A DNA stretch of 16,380 bases from Rhodopirellula sp. GTDB taxonomy: Bacteria > Planctomycetota > Planctomycetia > Pirellulales > Pirellulaceae. Shown here piece after piece: positions 16,201-16,380 of this stretch. The translations under genes and the position numbers were made by a program. Position 1 is the stretch's first letter; every line of letters begins with the position of its first letter. The stretch spans positions 4,802-21,181 of the forward strand of contig PAUV01000001.1 in NCBI GenBank assembly GCA_002712845.1, written 5' to 3'. Below the pieces are notes generated by a model. That model was given only the letters and a program-made list of their open reading frames with translations. It was not told where the DNA came from and searched no databases.

Positions 16201-16380
16201 GGGTGTTGGAATGGAGTGGCCGGTCCACACCATGATCAATGCCAGACTCGAACCTGACGCGGAGCTAAGAAAACTGGACCGTCTTCGTTACGGCAAAGAA
16301 TTCAACGCAGCCCGAGGACGCGTTTCATCTCGGCGTTGGCGAGATGAGCAAATGATCGCTGCGGATGCTGATCTTTCGGA
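13259..16380 (+). CDS. Very large membrane-anchored coiled-coil protein, partial (runs off right edge)
   Basis: From the ATG at 13259, three bases after the previous stop, I read about 1040 codons with no stop to the window end. Three spans lie near the N-terminus: about 37-60, 66-85 and 158-176. Beta-rich, Ig-like segments follow (about 195-560), including EIEILKPSPATGFVAEGDAVGVV and a low-complexity Asn/Gln/Thr linker near 495-520. From about 560 on it is mostly charged helix of likely coiled-coil type, with a Lys/Glu cluster around the segment REKKKQEEAEDN. The plan of N-terminal spans plus a long helical Gln-rich tail resembles the DUF4175-type proteins found at the end of comparable operons, but I cannot confirm homology by eye. 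It is the fourth gene of the DUF58 operon; most of the chain should be outside the cytoplasm and could be a scaffold or client of the VWA proteins. No Shine-Dalgarno site is evident, so coupled translation is likely. Confidence 0.85.
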   Translation, partial: MSLDTNFSRGLKLDPQTTNALSHFAQRRRMLLLLRSVAGGLAFLILAMAFVAICDYLFLLSDGVRWTLSLTSYAAALLAFWFLGLRHVGKHDPRSIARKLESADPLLREDLLSAVELADPNEANGSIGFRNELQQKVGRHSAGLDFGKVLPVKLIKRWLLTSALVTVAFLTLFAIPQLQFARRIARAMLPMVAIERASSTEIEILKPSPATGFVAEGDAVGVVAQISGEPADEVWLQWITTDGLEGETAMTPRISGPATTQTGTLDHQDTYAANLSVGTTPLRYRVMAGDGITLWHELTPLPRPSVKSFEKRYQFPTYAKLPDRIETAEHGDLKAMTGSKVLLTVRFDEPVENAEISFGDRGVTPWELKAVEGNDNEFIATFPISSAANYQIDGTSLRSGLNNPFSPQYSVTPVPDASPAVQWDASLSNTMLVSPIDVLPMRVIATDDLPLDDVVQEYRINGGPLVRVPLPLEAPNRELNIDWNWDLLNLAHNAQGNNAQNKTGENTASQNTPQLSGGDIIQTRVVAIDRKGQAGTSRFLEILIAEPGFDRNRHEHLTPMRKLTEAIAKWGEEVSAVMQRASENKEGTFDETINKAKELNAQNEALTKLLKQQIQASGKSIQSSEWELLGRSIAKVDRELTSWISEATWVREQDSDRWKADRDRATRDLTNRAKRMVQDASRIKRYAQAIFGKTLSIGIIDDVMALQDSIKPLTDSENPTSADRVPRHLKVAIGRLEAIEGLIQQHIEALPESTQAHLDTWTNWTDSWASRLQASIDEPSSEASAQALITRFEQELQNQHRSSIFDARITATLSDMLRELQIQLSSSGDNVRQLLLSGEAMEREKKKQEEAEDNSDNAAQATTSLALAELQFDLARESILKRLSQDEALHRSRMNLDPQFAADLNLMHRAIDNVTENGFTAYREENPTPIHQKLGYAFQTLEAYHTAKRYLVELRELMLAERQLEMNGTSKIDHPHRLDRVGVGMEWPVHTMINARLEPDAELRKLDRLRYGKEFNAARGRVSSRRWRDEQMIAADADLS

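Overview
The window looks like chromosomal DNA of a planctomycete, probably in the Rhodopirellula/Pirellulaceae range. This is inferred from the content: a Gfo/Idh/MocA oxidoreductase, a UvrD-like helicase, and above all the operon DUF58 protein, BatA-like membrane protein, VWA membrane protein and very large membrane-anchored coiled-coil protein, which is typical of that phylum. Shine-Dalgarno use is uneven: some genes have a clear site, others none. I see no tRNA, rRNA, CRISPR array, insertion sequence or phage gene.

Layout. (1) Positions 1-317, minus strand: the start of a Gfo/Idh/MocA-type dehydrogenase that runs off the left edge. (2) 318-561: a divergent control region with a perfect 8-bp inverted repeat. 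(3) 562-1197, plus: a 211-residue single-pass membrane protein of unknown function, followed by a strong hairpin terminator. (4) 1315-3363, plus: a UvrD/PcrA/Rep helicase with all superfamily 1 motifs and a forced TTG start. (5) 3438-4925 and 4922-6994, minus, overlapping by ATGA: a soluble VWA protein and a protein with two tandem MoxR-like AAA+ modules, the AAA gene being upstream. (6) 6995-7647: a long divergent intergenic region. (7) 7648 to the right edge, plus: four tightly packed genes (4-bp overlap, 4-bp overlap, 3-bp gap) for a DUF58 protein, a BatA-like VWA membrane protein, a second VWA membrane protein, and a very large membrane-anchored coiled-coil protein that is still open at position 16380.

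How the genes may work together. MoxR-type AAA+ ATPases commonly act with VWA-domain proteins in chaperone-like or metal-insertion roles (RavA-ViaA, NorQ-NorD, CoxD-CoxE, the Bat operon). Here two such modules sit head to head: a cytoplasmic AAA-AAA/VWA pair on the minus strand, and a DUF58/BatA-like membrane operon on the plus strand that has no MoxR gene of its own immediately upstream. The most interesting points are the internal duplication of the AAA module, its unusual EE Walker B motif, and an 11-G homopolymer between the second AAA module and the coiled-coil tail. A one-base slip in that tract would truncate the ATPase and probably uncouple translation of its VWA partner. The functional link between the two arms is inference.
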